A DNA stretch of 64,000 nt from Clostridiales bacterium. Its GTDB lineage: Bacteria; Bacillota; Clostridia; Christensenellales; Aristaeellaceae. The notes under the pieces are model-generated. The model searched no databases and had not been told where the DNA came from. It saw only the letters and a list, made by a program, of their open reading frames with translations. How positions within the stretch are numbered: position 1 is the first letter of the stretch; each line of letters opens with the position of its first letter. The translations under genes and the position numbers were made by a program. Shown in pieces: positions 17,182 to 27,605 of this stretch. The DNA lies in NCBI GenBank assembly GCA_015056145.1, contig SVGY01000008.1:1-64000 (forward strand). The letters are read 5' to 3'.

Positions 17182-18224
17182 TGGCTGAGAAGACCATTCT
17201 GCTGGACAAAACCCCGGAAGAACTGGCCCAGTACCTGAAACAGGAAGGTCAGCCCGCCTTTCGTGCAAAGCAGCTGTACAGCTGGCTGCACAAGGGAGTG
17301 CCTTTTTCAGAAATGTCCAATCTGCCCAAGGCCTTCCGGGAAAAGCTGGGGGAGGAATGCTGGGATCTTCCCATGGAAATCCACGAGGTGTTTCCTTCCC
17401 AAAAGGATGATACCGTCAAATTTCTTTTCCGCTGCAAGGACGACCACATCATCGAGGGAGTCCTGATGCACTACCATTATGGCTACTCCCTGTGCATCTC
17501 CACCCAGATCGGCTGCAAAATGGGCTGCGCTTTCTGCGCCAGCACCCTCAACGGCTGCGTGCGGAATCTTTCCAGCGGCGAGATGCTTGCCGAGGTACTC
17601 CTTGCCAACCGCTACCTGGGCGACAAGGGCCATGTGGGCCATATCGTGCTTATGGGCAGCGGCGAGCCCATGGATAACTATGAGCACACTGTACGTTTCC
17701 TCCGGGCAGTGAACCACCCCGAGGGTCTTAATATCAGCCTGCGCAATATATCCGTCAGTACCTGCGGCCTTGCTCCCCAGATACGCAAATTGGCGGAGGA
17801 AAACCTGGGCATCACACTCAGCCTTTCCCTTCACGCTCCCAACGACGCCATCCGCAGGCAGATCATGCCCGTGGCTAACGCCTACACCCTGGAGGAAACC
17901 ATGGACGCAGTCCGGGACTATGTCAAGAAAACGGGAAGACGTGTGGTGTTTGAATATGCGCTCATCGACCAGCTCAACAGCCGTCGGGAGCATGCGCTGG
18001 AGCTTGCCAGGCTGCTTCGGGAATTGCAGTGCCATGTGAACCTGATCCCCCTGAACCATGTGGACGAGCGCAGTTTGCAGCCTGCCAGCCCCAAAGCCGT
18101 GCAGGAGTTCCTGCATACGCTGGAGGAAAAGCATATCTCTGCCACCGTGCGCAGAGAAATGGGCTCGGATATCGGCGGCGCCTGCGGTCAGCTGCGCAGG
18201 CGGTACTTGCAATCGGGCAGCTGA
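17181..18224 (+). CDS. rlmN: 23S rRNA m2A2503 methyltransferase (radical SAM)
   Basis: A 347-residue radical SAM enzyme that methylates A2503 of 23S rRNA and A37 of some tRNAs. The 4Fe-4S cluster cysteines are C112, C116 and C119 (GCKMGCAFCAS). The partner cysteines of the family mechanism are present at C105 and at C335 in GGACGQLRR. The segment MGSGEPMDNYE is also typical. The ATG shares one base with the rsmB stop (TGATG). Confidence 0.97.
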   Translation: MAEKTILLDKTPEELAQYLKQEGQPAFRAKQLYSWLHKGVPFSEMSNLPKAFREKLGEECWDLPMEIHEVFPSQKDDTVKFLFRCKDDHIIEGVLMHYHYGYSLCISTQIGCKMGCAFCASTLNGCVRNLSSGEMLAEVLLANRYLGDKGHVGHIVLMGSGEPMDNYEHTVRFLRAVNHPEGLNISLRNISVSTCGLAPQIRKLAEENLGITLSLSLHAPNDAIRRQIMPVANAYTLEETMDAVRDYVKKTGRRVVFEYALIDQLNSRREHALELARLLRELQCHVNLIPLNHVDERSLQPASPKAVQEFLHTLEEKHISATVRREMGSDIGGACGQLRRRYLQSGS

Positions 18225-18300
18225 ATTGTTACTATGTGTGAAAGAGCGTTTTTTCCGGGACTCTTCCGGGGAAAACTGAGGGCCAAAAAGGAGAATTGCC

Positions 18301-19008
18301 ATGAGGGTTTGCCAGAGAACGCATAAGGGTTTGGTGCGGGCGAATAATCAGGACAGCCTGCTGGTGGCGGATAAGCTGTACGGCGTAGCCGACGGCATGG
18401 GTGGCCATCGGGGCGGCGAAACGGCCAGCCGGATTGCGGTTGAGTCGGTCATAGCGGCGCTGAAAAACAAGACCCCGGGGGAAAGTGCCCTGCGCCTTGC
18501 AGTGGAGGCGGCAAACCGCCGTATCTACGAAACTGCCGCAGAGAATGAAAGCCTTCAGGGCATGGGGACTACCCTTACCTTCCTGTGGGAGGGAGAAGGA
18601 AAAGCACTTATCGCCCATGTGGGGGACAGCCGTGCCTACCGGCTCCGGGAAGGCAAGCTTGAGCAGCTTACGCTGGATCACAGCATGGTGGCGGAGCTTC
18701 TGCGCAACAATGTCATCACCCCGGAAATGGCCAAAACCCATCCTTATCGCAACATCATCACCCGGGCCGTGGGCATCGACCCCGTCGTGGAGGCCGATGT
18801 TATCCAAACGGAAGTAAAGCCCGGCGATCGCTGGCTGATGTGCTCCGATGGCCTTTACAATATGGTGGAGGATGCAAAAATCCATAAAACCCTTATGGAA
18901 ATGGATGACGAAAAGGCCGCCGACCGGCTGATGGAAATGGCCCTGGAAAACGGCGGCACGGACAACATCACCATCGTCATCTGCCAAAGCGAGGTGGCTG
19001 AGGCATGA
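18301..19008 (+). CDS. prpC: PP2C-family Ser/Thr phosphatase
   Basis: A 235-residue metal-dependent protein phosphatase, the usual partner that dephosphorylates the PASTA kinase and its targets. Motifs: RANNQDSLLV, GVADGMGGHRGGE, HVGDSRAYRL, and DNITIVI near the end with the metal-binding Asp residues in place. Its stop overlaps the kinase start by four bases (ATGA). A 76-bp gap separates it from rlmN, with AAAGGAG just upstream of the ATG. Confidence 0.95.
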   Translation: MRVCQRTHKGLVRANNQDSLLVADKLYGVADGMGGHRGGETASRIAVESVIAALKNKTPGESALRLAVEAANRRIYETAAENESLQGMGTTLTFLWEGEGKALIAHVGDSRAYRLREGKLEQLTLDHSMVAELLRNNVITPEMAKTHPYRNIITRAVGIDPVVEADVIQTEVKPGDRWLMCSDGLYNMVEDAKIHKTLMEMDDEKAADRLMEMALENGGTDNITIVICQSEVAEA

Positions 19009-20906
19009 TGAAAGGAATGCTCTTTGCGGACCGTTACAAGCTGGAGGAATTCATCGGCCAGGGCGGTATGAGCCTTGTGTACCGTGCTGTGGATATCCGT
19101 ACCGGCCATAGCGTTGCGGTCAAGATTCTCAAAAGCGAATACAACAGCGACAAGGAATTCCTGGAACGGTTCCAGCGGGAGGCCCAGGCCGCCAGCATGA
19201 TGAGCCACCACAACATCGTCAACCTTCTGGATGTGGGTGTAGAGGGGGAATACCGTTATCTGGTGCTGGAATACGTCAGCGGAAATACCCTGAAAGATAT
19301 CATTCGCCAGAAGGGCCGCCTGACCTGGCAGACTTCCATACAGGTGGCGGTGCGCATCCTCAGCGCATTGCAGCATGCCCATGACAACGGCATTATCCAC
19401 CGGGATATTAAGCCCCAGAATGTGCTTATCCATGCAGATGGCCATGTGAAGGTGGCGGATTTCGGCATTGCCCGGATGACCAACGCCTTTACCATCTCCA
19501 AGGGGGATACAGTGGTCGGTTCCGTGCACTATTCATCGCCGGAGCAGGCCTCCGGTACCGTGGTGGAGTTCCCCAGTGACCTGTACTCCACCGGCGTGGT
19601 CATGTACGAAATGCTTACCGGAAGGGTGCCCTTTGTGGGAGATACTCCCGTAGCCGTAGCCATGCAGCACCTCAACGATATGCCCCCGCCCATTGTGGAT
19701 TTTGCGCCGGAAACCCCTGCGTCGGTCATTGCGGTGGTTATGAAAGCCATGGCCAAGAATCCCAAGGATCGCTTTCAGTCGGCCCGGGAGATGGCGGATG
19801 CCCTTTTACAGGCCAAGGCGGGCACACTGGATCCCGAGGTTTTGCTGACCCAATCCCGTGCAGCGGACGCACCTGCCCGGAAGAATACAAGGCACAGCAA
19901 CGAAAACAAACACCCCAGCGGGAAGACCGCCCCCGTAAAGCGCAATACCCACCGAAAGAGGGCAAAGGCAGGATACGCTGTCCTCACAGCCTTGCTTACC
20001 GTCGCAGCCCTTGCACTGCTTACCTTCGGAGTGATCGCTATTTTCGATGAGGTGGCCAACCGGGTGCTTGCGCCGGATCTTTCCGACTGTACTGCCCAGG
20101 ATGCTTCCAACATGGTCAAGCGGTCGGGGCTTATCTGGCAGCAGACCGATGTAAACAGCGATGTTATCCCTGCGGGGTACGTCATCAGCCAGATGCCTGA
20201 GGCTGATACCGCCATGCGTCAGGGCGACAGCATTCTCGTTACCGTCAGCCTTGGCCCTGCGCAGGAAACCATGCCCGATTACGTCGGCACCACCTATGAA
20301 ACAGCCTCCACCAAGCTTCGGGACAAGGGCTTCACCATTACCGTGGTGCGCATTGTTTCCACCGAGCCCATCGGAACGGTGGTGCAGCAGAGTCCCAAGG
20401 GCGGCTCGCCCTATACCCCTGGCCAGGATGTGGAACTGACCCTTTCCGGCGGCAGCACCATCGTGCCCAACGTATCCGGCATGACGCTGGAGGAAGCACA
20501 GCAAACCCTTGGCCAGAGCGGCCTTGTGGCAGGCGACCCCCTCTATGCACCTGTGGAAGATTCTGCGCAGATCGGCAGGATCATCGCCCAGACCCCTGCG
20601 GCAGACACGCAGGCCATCGTCGAGGGCAAGGTGATCGTGACCATCGGTGTGGAGGATACTGCTGCCTTCCGTGGGGAAATCAGCTTTGAAATGGCTCCTT
20701 CGGAGGGGAACCGCACCATTCGTGTGGTGCTGGTGGAAAACCAGGGTGAAATGGAACAGCACAGCGAGGTCTATCCCGCCGGAAACAGCGGAACCGTTAC
20801 CGTCCCGCTGAAGTCTGCATACGGTGGCAGCATGATCTGCCGCATCTATGTGGACAGCATGCTCTATCTGGAGCAAAGCGTGAATCTTGTCAAGGAGGAA
20901 CCATAA
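19005..20906 (+). CDS. prkC: PASTA-domain Ser/Thr protein kinase
   Basis: A 633-residue membrane kinase that senses cell-wall fragments or lipid II and controls growth, division and spore exit in relatives. The N-terminal kinase domain has the glycine loop IGQGGMSLVY, catalytic Lys in VAVKIL (residue 40), HRDIKPQN and DFGIARM. A basic linker leads to one membrane segment (about 320-347). Three PASTA repeats follow outside (about 355-420, 422-487, 487-556) and then a small beta-rich C-terminal domain. Two adjacent ATG codons make the exact start uncertain by one residue. Coupled to the phosphatase gene. Confidence 0.96.
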   Translation: MMKGMLFADRYKLEEFIGQGGMSLVYRAVDIRTGHSVAVKILKSEYNSDKEFLERFQREAQAASMMSHHNIVNLLDVGVEGEYRYLVLEYVSGNTLKDIIRQKGRLTWQTSIQVAVRILSALQHAHDNGIIHRDIKPQNVLIHADGHVKVADFGIARMTNAFTISKGDTVVGSVHYSSPEQASGTVVEFPSDLYSTGVVMYEMLTGRVPFVGDTPVAVAMQHLNDMPPPIVDFAPETPASVIAVVMKAMAKNPKDRFQSAREMADALLQAKAGTLDPEVLLTQSRAADAPARKNTRHSNENKHPSGKTAPVKRNTHRKRAKAGYAVLTALLTVAALALLTFGVIAIFDEVANRVLAPDLSDCTAQDASNMVKRSGLIWQQTDVNSDVIPAGYVISQMPEADTAMRQGDSILVTVSLGPAQETMPDYVGTTYETASTKLRDKGFTITVVRIVSTEPIGTVVQQSPKGGSPYTPGQDVELTLSGGSTIVPNVSGMTLEEAQQTLGQSGLVAGDPLYAPVEDSAQIGRIIAQTPAADTQAIVEGKVIVTIGVEDTAAFRGEISFEMAPSEGNRTIRVVLVENQGEMEQHSEVYPAGNSGTVTVPLKSAYGGSMICRIYVDSMLYLEQSVNLVKEEP

Positions 20907-20908
20907 CC

Positions 20909-21799
20909 TTGGAGGAAATACGGGAAGGCGTTATTGTAAAAGGCGTGGGCGGTCTCTACTACGCCCGGGAGGGAAATGGCGATATCCATGTTTTGCGGGC
21001 GAAGGGCAAGTTCCGCAAGCAGCGCATCACCCCCACCGTGGGCGACCGCATCAGGCTGACCCCTGCCTTTGGGGATGAGCACGGCTGGGTAGAGGAGATT
21101 CTCCCCCGGGATAACGAGCTGATTCGGCCGCCTGTGGCCAATATCCGGTATATTCTTTTGGTGATCGCTCCGGAACCTCAGCCGGATTTTTCCCTGGTGG
21201 ATACGCTGCTGATCATGGCTGCCAAGCAGAATATTCAGCCTGCCCTGGTGGTGAACAAGTGCGATCTTGATAAAGACGGACTGTATGAATCTGTCAGGCA
21301 GGAATATGCAGCGCTGGATATGCCCGTTATAGCGGTAAGCGCGGTGACAGGCCAGGGCATGGATACGCTGCGGGATCTGCTCCGGCAGGGAATATGCTGC
21401 TTTGCGGGGCAGTCGGGCGTAGGCAAGAGCACTTTGCTCAGCGCCGCCACCGGGCTGGAGCTCAAAACCGGCGAGATCAGCAAAAAGATCAGCCGGGGTC
21501 GTCACACCACCCGCCATGCGGAACTGATGTATCAGGGCGAATACCAGGTGCTGGATACCCCCGGCTTCAGCCTGCTGGAACTGTGGAACGGCATGGAACC
21601 CATAGAACTGAAGAACTACTACCCGGACTATGCCCCCTACGAAGGCCAGTGCCGCTTTGCCCCCTGCTATCATTATGCGGAGCCGGGCTGCGCCGTTCTG
21701 GAAGCCGCCAGGGAAGGCAAGCTGGGGCAGGAGAGACTGAATCGCTACCACCAGTTGCTGGAAAAAGTACGGGAAGCTTGGAGGAATCGGTATGACTAA
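20909..21799 (+). CDS. rsgA: Ribosome small-subunit GTPase
   Basis: A 296-residue circularly permuted GTPase that acts late in 30S maturation. An N-terminal OB fold is followed by the G motifs in permuted order: NKCDL, then GQSGVGKSTLL, then DTPGF. The C-terminal zinc motif is seen in CRFAPCYHYAEPGC. The start is TTG at 20909, chosen because AAGGAGG lies ten bases upstream and the frame opens there. It begins two bases after the prkC stop. Confidence 0.95.
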   Translation: MEEIREGVIVKGVGGLYYAREGNGDIHVLRAKGKFRKQRITPTVGDRIRLTPAFGDEHGWVEEILPRDNELIRPPVANIRYILLVIAPEPQPDFSLVDTLLIMAAKQNIQPALVVNKCDLDKDGLYESVRQEYAALDMPVIAVSAVTGQGMDTLRDLLRQGICCFAGQSGVGKSTLLSAATGLELKTGEISKKISRGRHTTRHAELMYQGEYQVLDTPGFSLLELWNGMEPIELKNYYPDYAPYEGQCRFAPCYHYAEPGCAVLEAAREGKLGQERLNRYHQLLEKVREAWRNRYD

Positions 21800-22424
21800 A
21801 GTTGCTCCTTCCATTTTGGCGGCAGACCCGCTGAGAATGTACGAGGCTGCCTGCCTCATCCGGGATGCAGGCGCAGATGAACTGCATTTTGATGTGATGG
21901 ACGGCCATTTTGTGCCCAATATCAGCTTCGGCCCTTCCTTGCTCAAAGCCATGAAAAAAGAGTTTGATCTGGTGGGAGATGTGCATCTTATGCTCACCGA
22001 CCCCATAAAATATGTGGAGGCCTTTTCTAAGGCCGGTGCGGACAACATCACCATCCACCAGGAAGCCAACGACTTTGTGCCCTGCCTTGAAAAGATCCGT
22101 TCGCTGGGCATCCGTGCAGGCGCATCCCTGAAACCGGGCACCCCTGCCCAGAGCCTGCGGCAGGTATTGCCTCTGCTTGACCGGGTGCTTTTGATGACGG
22201 TGGAGCCTGGTTTTGGAGGCCAGAAGCTGATGCGTGATGTGCTGAAGAAGGCAGCGGAACTCCGGCTCATGGGCTTCCGGGGCGATATTCAGGCGGACGG
22301 AGGCATCAACGGCGAAAACGCTGCGGAGCTGGCGGAGGCTGGCATCGACACCCTGGTGATGGGCACAGCCTTCTTTGGCGCAGAGGATCCCGCCGGGCTT
22401 GTGAAAAAAGTGCATGCCCTCTGA
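21792..22424 (+). CDS. rpe: Ribulose-phosphate 3-epimerase
   Basis: A 210-residue TIM-barrel enzyme that interconverts ribulose-5-phosphate and xylulose-5-phosphate in the pentose phosphate pathway. Motifs: APSILAADPL at the N-terminus, FDVMDGHFVPN with the metal/catalytic Asp, VHLMLTDP, MTVEPGFGGQ and QADGGINGENA. It overlaps rsgA by eight bases with GGAGG before the ATG. The link to pentose metabolism fits a xylan-using organism, although this rsgA-rpe order is widespread. Confidence 0.96.
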   Translation: MTKVAPSILAADPLRMYEAACLIRDAGADELHFDVMDGHFVPNISFGPSLLKAMKKEFDLVGDVHLMLTDPIKYVEAFSKAGADNITIHQEANDFVPCLEKIRSLGIRAGASLKPGTPAQSLRQVLPLLDRVLLMTVEPGFGGQKLMRDVLKKAAELRLMGFRGDIQADGGINGENAAELAEAGIDTLVMGTAFFGAEDPAGLVKKVHAL

Positions 22425-22494
22425 GGAAAACGGGGCAAACTGTCTGTAAGGGAGGCTTCGGCCTTGCTGATTTGTGCGGACAGGAGGGCGGACT

Positions 22495-22596
22495 ATGCCC
22501 AAAAAGAACAGGGAGCCGGAGAAAGAGGACAGAATTTCCCTGCTGATTCTCTACCCGGCCCGCAAAACCATGCGGCGCAGGCCTCTTCGGCACTGA
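22495..22596 (+). CDS. Possible small basic protein (33 residues)
   Basis: A short frame starting [17 protein letters not shown] with GGAGGG six bases before its ATG, ending 14 bases before the DEAD-box helicase start. It is rich in Lys, Arg and Glu and matches nothing I recognise. It may be a leader peptide coupled to the helicase, which itself has only a weak ribosome site. A competing reading is that the helicase starts at the TTG at 22464, which has a good AAGGGAGG site; its 49-residue extension would run through this stretch in another frame and looks unlike protein. Confidence 0.4.
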   Translation: MPKKNREPEKEDRISLLILYPARKTMRRRPLRH

Positions 22597-22610
22597 CGCC
22601 GGAAGATAGG

Positions 22611-24368
22611 ATGAATAATTTGACTTTTGACGAAATGCATTTGCTACCGCAGCTTTTGACAGCCGTCAAAGCCTGCGGCTATTCGGAACCCACCCCTATC
22701 CAGCGGGAGGCGATACCGCCGCTGCTTGAGGGGCATGATCTTCTGGGATGCGCTCAGACAGGCACAGGAAAAACTGCCGCCTTTGCACTGCCTATTTTGC
22801 AGCTTTTGAATGCAAACCGTCCTGGAGATAAGGCGAAGCGGCCCATCCGTGCGCTGATTCTGACCCCCACCCGGGAGCTGGCGTTGCAGATTCAGGAAAA
22901 TTTTGTGGCTTATGGCAAAAAACTGGCGCTTCGTTCCTGCGTCATTTTTGGCGGCGTGGGTCAGCAACCTCAGGTGGATCAGCTCAAGCGGGGCGTGGAT
23001 ATCCTGGTGGCAACTCCGGGACGGCTCAACGATCTTATCGGGCAGGGGTATATCTCCCTTGCGCAGCTGAATATTTTTGTGCTGGATGAGGCGGACCGTA
23101 TGCTGGATATGGGCTTTATCCACGATGTGCGAAAGGTGATTGCTCTTTTGCCCCAAAAGCGGCAAACCCTTCTGTTTTCCGCTACCATGCCCGCCGAGGT
23201 AGAAAAGCTGGCGCTTAGTATCCTCAGAGAGCCGGTCACCGTGAAAGTGGATCCGGTTTCCAGTACGGTGGATACCATTCAGCAGAGCCTCTATATGGTG
23301 GATAAGCCTAACAAGAAGCGGCTTCTTGCCCATCTGCTGGCACAGCCGGAGGTGGAAAGCGCATTGGTCTTTACCCGCACGAAGCATGGGGCAGACCGTG
23401 TGGTGCGGGAGCTGAGCCGTGCCGGCATTCAGGCCCGTGCCATCCACGGCGACAAGAGCCAGAATGCCCGTCAGGAAGCTCTTTCCAGCTTCAAGACCGG
23501 CAAAATCCGTGTGCTGATCGCTACGGATATCGCTGCCAGAGGCATTGATATTGCAGGGCTTTCCCACGTTTTCAACTACGACCTGCCCAATGAGCCGGAA
23601 AGTTACGTCCACCGTATAGGCCGTACCGGGCGTGCGGGGCATGAGGGCGTGGCGGTAAGCTTTTGCTGCATTGATGAAATGAAGTGCCTCAGGGATATCG
23701 AAAAGCTTATCGGCAAAAAGCTTCCCCGTCTGGAAAGCCAGTGGCCCATGGAGGTTTTTACCGAGACCGTGAAACAGCCAAAGCCTTCCCGGGCAGAACG
23801 TCCGCTGCAGCAGAGCGGTCGGAAGCAGCAGGGAAAACCTGCCAGGGAGGAAAAGGCTCCTCAGGCCAGGCCGCAAAAGGAAACCAAAGAATCCGTTTCC
23901 CAGAAGGAAAAGCCTGCTGTGAAGGTGAAAAACAACCTTGCGGCAGCATCCCCTGTGAAAAAAACCCGTGAAAATAAGCTCCAGAATGCTACCGGTGATA
24001 ACCGGGAAACCAAACGGAACAAAGATAAAAAGCCCGAAGCGGCACAGCCGGACGTCGCCCGGAAAGCAGGAAAGCGCAATCGCCTTCCGGAAATGGAAAA
24101 AAAGCCGGTTCCGGAAAAGAAGCAACCTCCAAAGACGGCGCAGAAGACAGAAAAAACTCATGCAGCCTTGCCGGAAATGCGCTCCACTCCGCTGGACAGG
24201 CCTGTTTCCCATAAAGCTGCACAGAATCCTTTCCTTCTGTTTATGGAGGATGAAAAGCCCGAAAGAAAACGGCCCGAGCCGGAGGAACCCTCCATGAGCT
24301 ACGAGGAGTTTATGAAACAGCAGTCAAAGCAGCCCTCCCGCCTGTTTACCGGCAGCGACCGCCGCTGA
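22611..24368 (+). CDS. DEAD-box RNA helicase
   Basis: A 585-residue ATP-dependent RNA helicase, probably acting in ribosome assembly or mRNA decay. The core (about residues 1-370) has the Q motif [49 protein letters not shown] and [10 protein letters not shown]. The last ~220 residues are a low-complexity Lys/Glu/Pro/Ala tail, probably an RNA- or partner-binding arm. The ATG at 22611 begins the conserved domain, but its ribosome site is weak. An alternative TTG start lies at 22464. Confidence 0.92.
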   Translation: MNNLTFDEMHLLPQLLTAVKACGYSEPTPIQREAIPPLLEGHDLLGCAQTGTGKTAAFALPILQLLNANRPGDKAKRPIRALILTPTRELALQIQENFVAYGKKLALRSCVIFGGVGQQPQVDQLKRGVDILVATPGRLNDLIGQGYISLAQLNIFVLDEADRMLDMGFIHDVRKVIALLPQKRQTLLFSATMPAEVEKLALSILREPVTVKVDPVSSTVDTIQQSLYMVDKPNKKRLLAHLLAQPEVESALVFTRTKHGADRVVRELSRAGIQARAIHGDKSQNARQEALSSFKTGKIRVLIATDIAARGIDIAGLSHVFNYDLPNEPESYVHRIGRTGRAGHEGVAVSFCCIDEMKCLRDIEKLIGKKLPRLESQWPMEVFTETVKQPKPSRAERPLQQSGRKQQGKPAREEKAPQARPQKETKESVSQKEKPAVKVKNNLAAASPVKKTRENKLQNATGDNRETKRNKDKKPEAAQPDVARKAGKRNRLPEMEKKPVPEKKQPPKTAQKTEKTHAALPEMRSTPLDRPVSHKAAQNPFLLFMEDEKPERKRPEPEEPSMSYEEFMKQQSKQPSRLFTGSDRR

Positions 24369-24393
24369 ATACACAAAAAGCAAAAGAGGCAAG

Positions 24394-27300
24394 GTGCGAA
24401 AGATGTATATTGCCGACCTGCACATCCATTCCAAATATTCCCGTGCCACCGCTGCGGATTGCGATGCGCCCCATCTGGACTTGTGGGCGCGCCGCAAGGG
24501 CATCGGTCTTATCGGCACGGGAGATTTTACCCATCCCCTGTGGCGAAGCGAGCTGATGAAACAGCTGGAGCCTGCGGAGGATGGGCTTTATCGTCTTCGG
24601 GAAGAATTTACCCTTCCGGCGGATACGGCAGGGGAATGTCCTGCCCCCAGGTTTGTTGTCAGTGGCGAGATCAGTACGATTTACTCCTCAGGCGGCAAGA
24701 CCCGCAAGGTGCACCATGTGATCCTTCTGCCAGGCCTTGAGCAAGCAGAGGAACTATCCCACAGGCTGGAAGCCATCGGAAATCTTCACAGCGACGGGCG
24801 GCCCATTCTGGGCATGGACAGCCGGGATCTTCTCAAACTGACCATGGATACCTGCCCGGAAGCCGTCTTTATTCCGGCCCATATCTGGACGCCGCATTTT
24901 TCGCTGTTCGGAGCATTTTCCCAGTTTTCTTCCCTGGAGGAATGCTATGGCGATATGAGCTGCCACATTCATGCGCTGGAAACCGGCCTGAGTTCCGATC
25001 CGCCAATGAACCGCATGGTATCACAGCTGGACAGGTATACTCTCGTTTCCAATTCCGATGCGCATTCACCGGCCAAGCTGGGCAGAGAGGCCAATCTGCT
25101 GGATACGGAAATGCGCTATGCTGCCATGAAGCATGCCATTGAAACCGGCGAAGGCTTCCAGGGCACCATTGAGTTTTATCCCGAAGAGGGCAAATACCAT
25201 CTGGATGGGCACAGAAATTGCCGAATTTGCCTGGAACCGGAGGAAACCCTTCGCCTTCAGGGCAGATGTCCTGCCTGCGGCAAAAAGCTGACGGTGGGGG
25301 TTTTGAACCGTGTCACGGAACTGGCGGACAGAAACGAACCCCTGCCCGGAGGCAAGCCCTTCGAGAGCCTCATGCCCCTGCCAGAACTTCTGGCAGACTG
25401 CATGGGAGCAAGCCCTGCCAGCAAGCGGGTGCAGAATGCATATCTGGCGCTTTTGAAACGCTACGGCAGCGAGTTTTTCATCCTTCGGCAGCTGCCTTTG
25501 GACCAAGTGGAAAAGAAGGAAGGCCTTGCCCTTGCGGAAGCTCTGCGCCGTCTCCGGGCCGGGAAGGTGATCCGTCAGGCAGGCTACGACGGGGAATACG
25601 GCAGGATCACCGTTTTTGAACCGGACGAGCTGGAAATGCTGGAAGGGCAGACCAGCCTGTTCCAGCTTGCGGGAATGAATCCGCCCAAAAAGAAAAAACC
25701 GGTATTTGATGTGCCTCTGACGGCGCCCATAGAACCAGAGGATGGGCCTGCCGCCCCGAAACCTTCGGGCCCGAATCCGGAACAGCAGTCTGCGGTGGAA
25801 AGCAGCGCCCGGATCACCGCAGTGGTGGCGGGGCCGGGAACAGGCAAAACCTTTACGCTGGTGGAACGTATCGCATATATGATCGGCGAAATGGGCATAT
25901 CCTCCCGGCACATAACCGCCGTAACCTTTACAAGGCAGGCGGCGAGAGAAATGCTGGCCAGGTTGGAAGCACGGCTTGGAGCAAGGCAGGTGCGTGGTAT
26001 TACTGTGGGTACTTTCCACGCCATCGCACTGAAAACCATTCCAACAAAGCCGGTCATCAGCCGGGAGAGCGCCAGGGCCCTTATGGAGGACATCCTGGTT
26101 CAGCGGGGGGCAGAAGCATCTGCTGCCCGCCAGCTGGAGGCCGTATCCCGGGCCAAAAACGGCATACCGTCGCCGGAACTTCTGCCCGGTGTAATGGAAG
26201 AATATGCAGAGCGGCTTGCACGGCTTGGCGTAAGAGATCTGGATGATATTCTTGTGGAGGCGCTTCATGCCGAGGGGGCAAACCAGCCCTGCATGAAGCA
26301 TCTGCTGGTGGACGAATATCAGGATATCAACCCCCTGCAGCATCAGCTTACGGAGCGCTGGATGCAGGAGAGCCTCTTCGTGATCGGCGATCCCGATCAG
26401 TCCATATACGGTTTTCGTGGCGCAAATGCCCGCTGCTTTGAGTGGCTTTTAAAATCCCATCCGGATATGGAAAGCATCACCCTCAGGGAAAACTACCGTT
26501 CTTCTCCGGCGGTGCTGGAAGCCGCCCTTTCCGTCATCGGGCACAATTCTGGGGAGGCAAGGCTGTTGAAGGCTTTTCGGCCCGAGCAGGAGCCGGTGCG
26601 GCTGATGCAGGCAGATGATCCTTATTCCGAGGCGGTGTGGATTGCAAAGGAGATTGCAGCAATGACCGGCGGCGTGGATATGCTATCTGCCCATGGCAGG
26701 AGGGAACAGCGTCGCACTTATCGGGCCTTTTCCGATATTGCGGTTTTGTGCCGCACTCACCGGCAGCTGGAGACCATCGAACGCTGCCTTGTTCATGATG
26801 ACATTTCCTGCACCGTAACGGGCCGGGAAGATTTTTGGCAGGATAAGAAAGTTCGGGGTCTGCTTGGCTTTTTCCGCTGGCTATGTCAGCCCCGGGATGC
26901 CGCATCCCTTGCTGAGGCATTGGACAGCCTGTGGAAATGTCCCCAGCCCCTGTGCCAGCGGGCCTGTGAAATGGCTTGCCGTGCGGATGTGTTCAGCCTG
27001 GATGCTGCAGGCGAGACGATGGAAGCCTGGGAAGTGCTGAGACCCTGGCTGAATGCAGTGGAAGAGCTGGCGCCTCAGCTCGCAAGGCAAAAACCCAGAA
27101 AACTGCTCGCCACCCTTCAGGAAAAAACATCCTGCACGGGCAAAAATATAGAGAAGCTTTTGAACGCTTCGGTGTTCCACAACCGCATGCAGGAATTTCT
27201 CCAGGATGTGGACGGAGGTCAGGAGGCAGACCGCATTCGTCAGGCCGCAGGCCAAATGCAGAGCGGAGCCGTCCGGCTGATGACCCTCCATGGCTCAAAG

Positions 27301-27558
27301 GGACTGGAATTCCCGGTTGTGTTTGTGGCAGGCGTGAACGCAGGCGACTTGCCCCTTCACCGTGAAAATGCTCCCTCCGACGAGGAGGAGGAACGCAGGC
27401 TCTTCTTCGTGGGCCTTACCCGTGCCCGGGACGAGCTGATCATCAGTTGCGGCGGGGAAAAATCGCCGCTTTTGGATGAACTGCCAGCATCTGTGAAAAC
27501 GCAGCCCATCCGCTCCCGGAAACCCCAGGTGAAGGTGGAGCAGCTGAGCCTGTTCTGA
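24394..27558 (+). CDS. EndoQ-like PHP nuclease fused to UvrD-type helicase
   Basis: A 1054-residue fusion. Residues 1 to ~390 resemble endonuclease Q and related PHP-fold proteins: DLHIHSKYSRATA, GTGDFTHP, HHVILLPG, PAHIWTPHFS and SNSDAHSP, plus a four-Cys zinc site (CRICLEP, CPACGKK). From about 460 it is a superfamily 1A helicase with AGPGTGKTFTL, TFTRQAAREM, VDEYQDINP, GDPDQSIYGFRGA, LHGSKGLEFPVVF and VGLTRARDEL. EndoQ nicks DNA 5' of deaminated bases, so a coupled nick-and-unwind repair enzyme is a reasonable inference. The start is GTG 24394 or ATG 24403; either has a usable ribosome site. Confidence 0.9.
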   Translation: MRKMYIADLHIHSKYSRATAADCDAPHLDLWARRKGIGLIGTGDFTHPLWRSELMKQLEPAEDGLYRLREEFTLPADTAGECPAPRFVVSGEISTIYSSGGKTRKVHHVILLPGLEQAEELSHRLEAIGNLHSDGRPILGMDSRDLLKLTMDTCPEAVFIPAHIWTPHFSLFGAFSQFSSLEECYGDMSCHIHALETGLSSDPPMNRMVSQLDRYTLVSNSDAHSPAKLGREANLLDTEMRYAAMKHAIETGEGFQGTIEFYPEEGKYHLDGHRNCRICLEPEETLRLQGRCPACGKKLTVGVLNRVTELADRNEPLPGGKPFESLMPLPELLADCMGASPASKRVQNAYLALLKRYGSEFFILRQLPLDQVEKKEGLALAEALRRLRAGKVIRQAGYDGEYGRITVFEPDELEMLEGQTSLFQLAGMNPPKKKKPVFDVPLTAPIEPEDGPAAPKPSGPNPEQQSAVESSARITAVVAGPGTGKTFTLVERIAYMIGEMGISSRHITAVTFTRQAAREMLARLEARLGARQVRGITVGTFHAIALKTIPTKPVISRESARALMEDILVQRGAEASAARQLEAVSRAKNGIPSPELLPGVMEEYAERLARLGVRDLDDILVEALHAEGANQPCMKHLLVDEYQDINPLQHQLTERWMQESLFVIGDPDQSIYGFRGANARCFEWLLKSHPDMESITLRENYRSSPAVLEAALSVIGHNSGEARLLKAFRPEQEPVRLMQADDPYSEAVWIAKEIAAMTGGVDMLSAHGRREQRRTYRAFSDIAVLCRTHRQLETIERCLVHDDISCTVTGREDFWQDKKVRGLLGFFRWLCQPRDAASLAEALDSLWKCPQPLCQRACEMACRADVFSLDAAGETMEAWEVLRPWLNAVEELAPQLARQKPRKLLATLQEKTSCTGKNIEKLLNASVFHNRMQEFLQDVDGGQEADRIRQAAGQMQSGAVRLMTLHGSKGLEFPVVFVAGVNAGDLPLHRENAPSDEEEERRLFFVGLTRARDELIISCGGEKSPLLDELPASVKTQPIRSRKPQVKVEQLSLF

Positions 27559-27605
27559 TATGGGCACCGCAGACCATTTGCGAAAGGAGAGTATTCCATA
27601 ACAAC

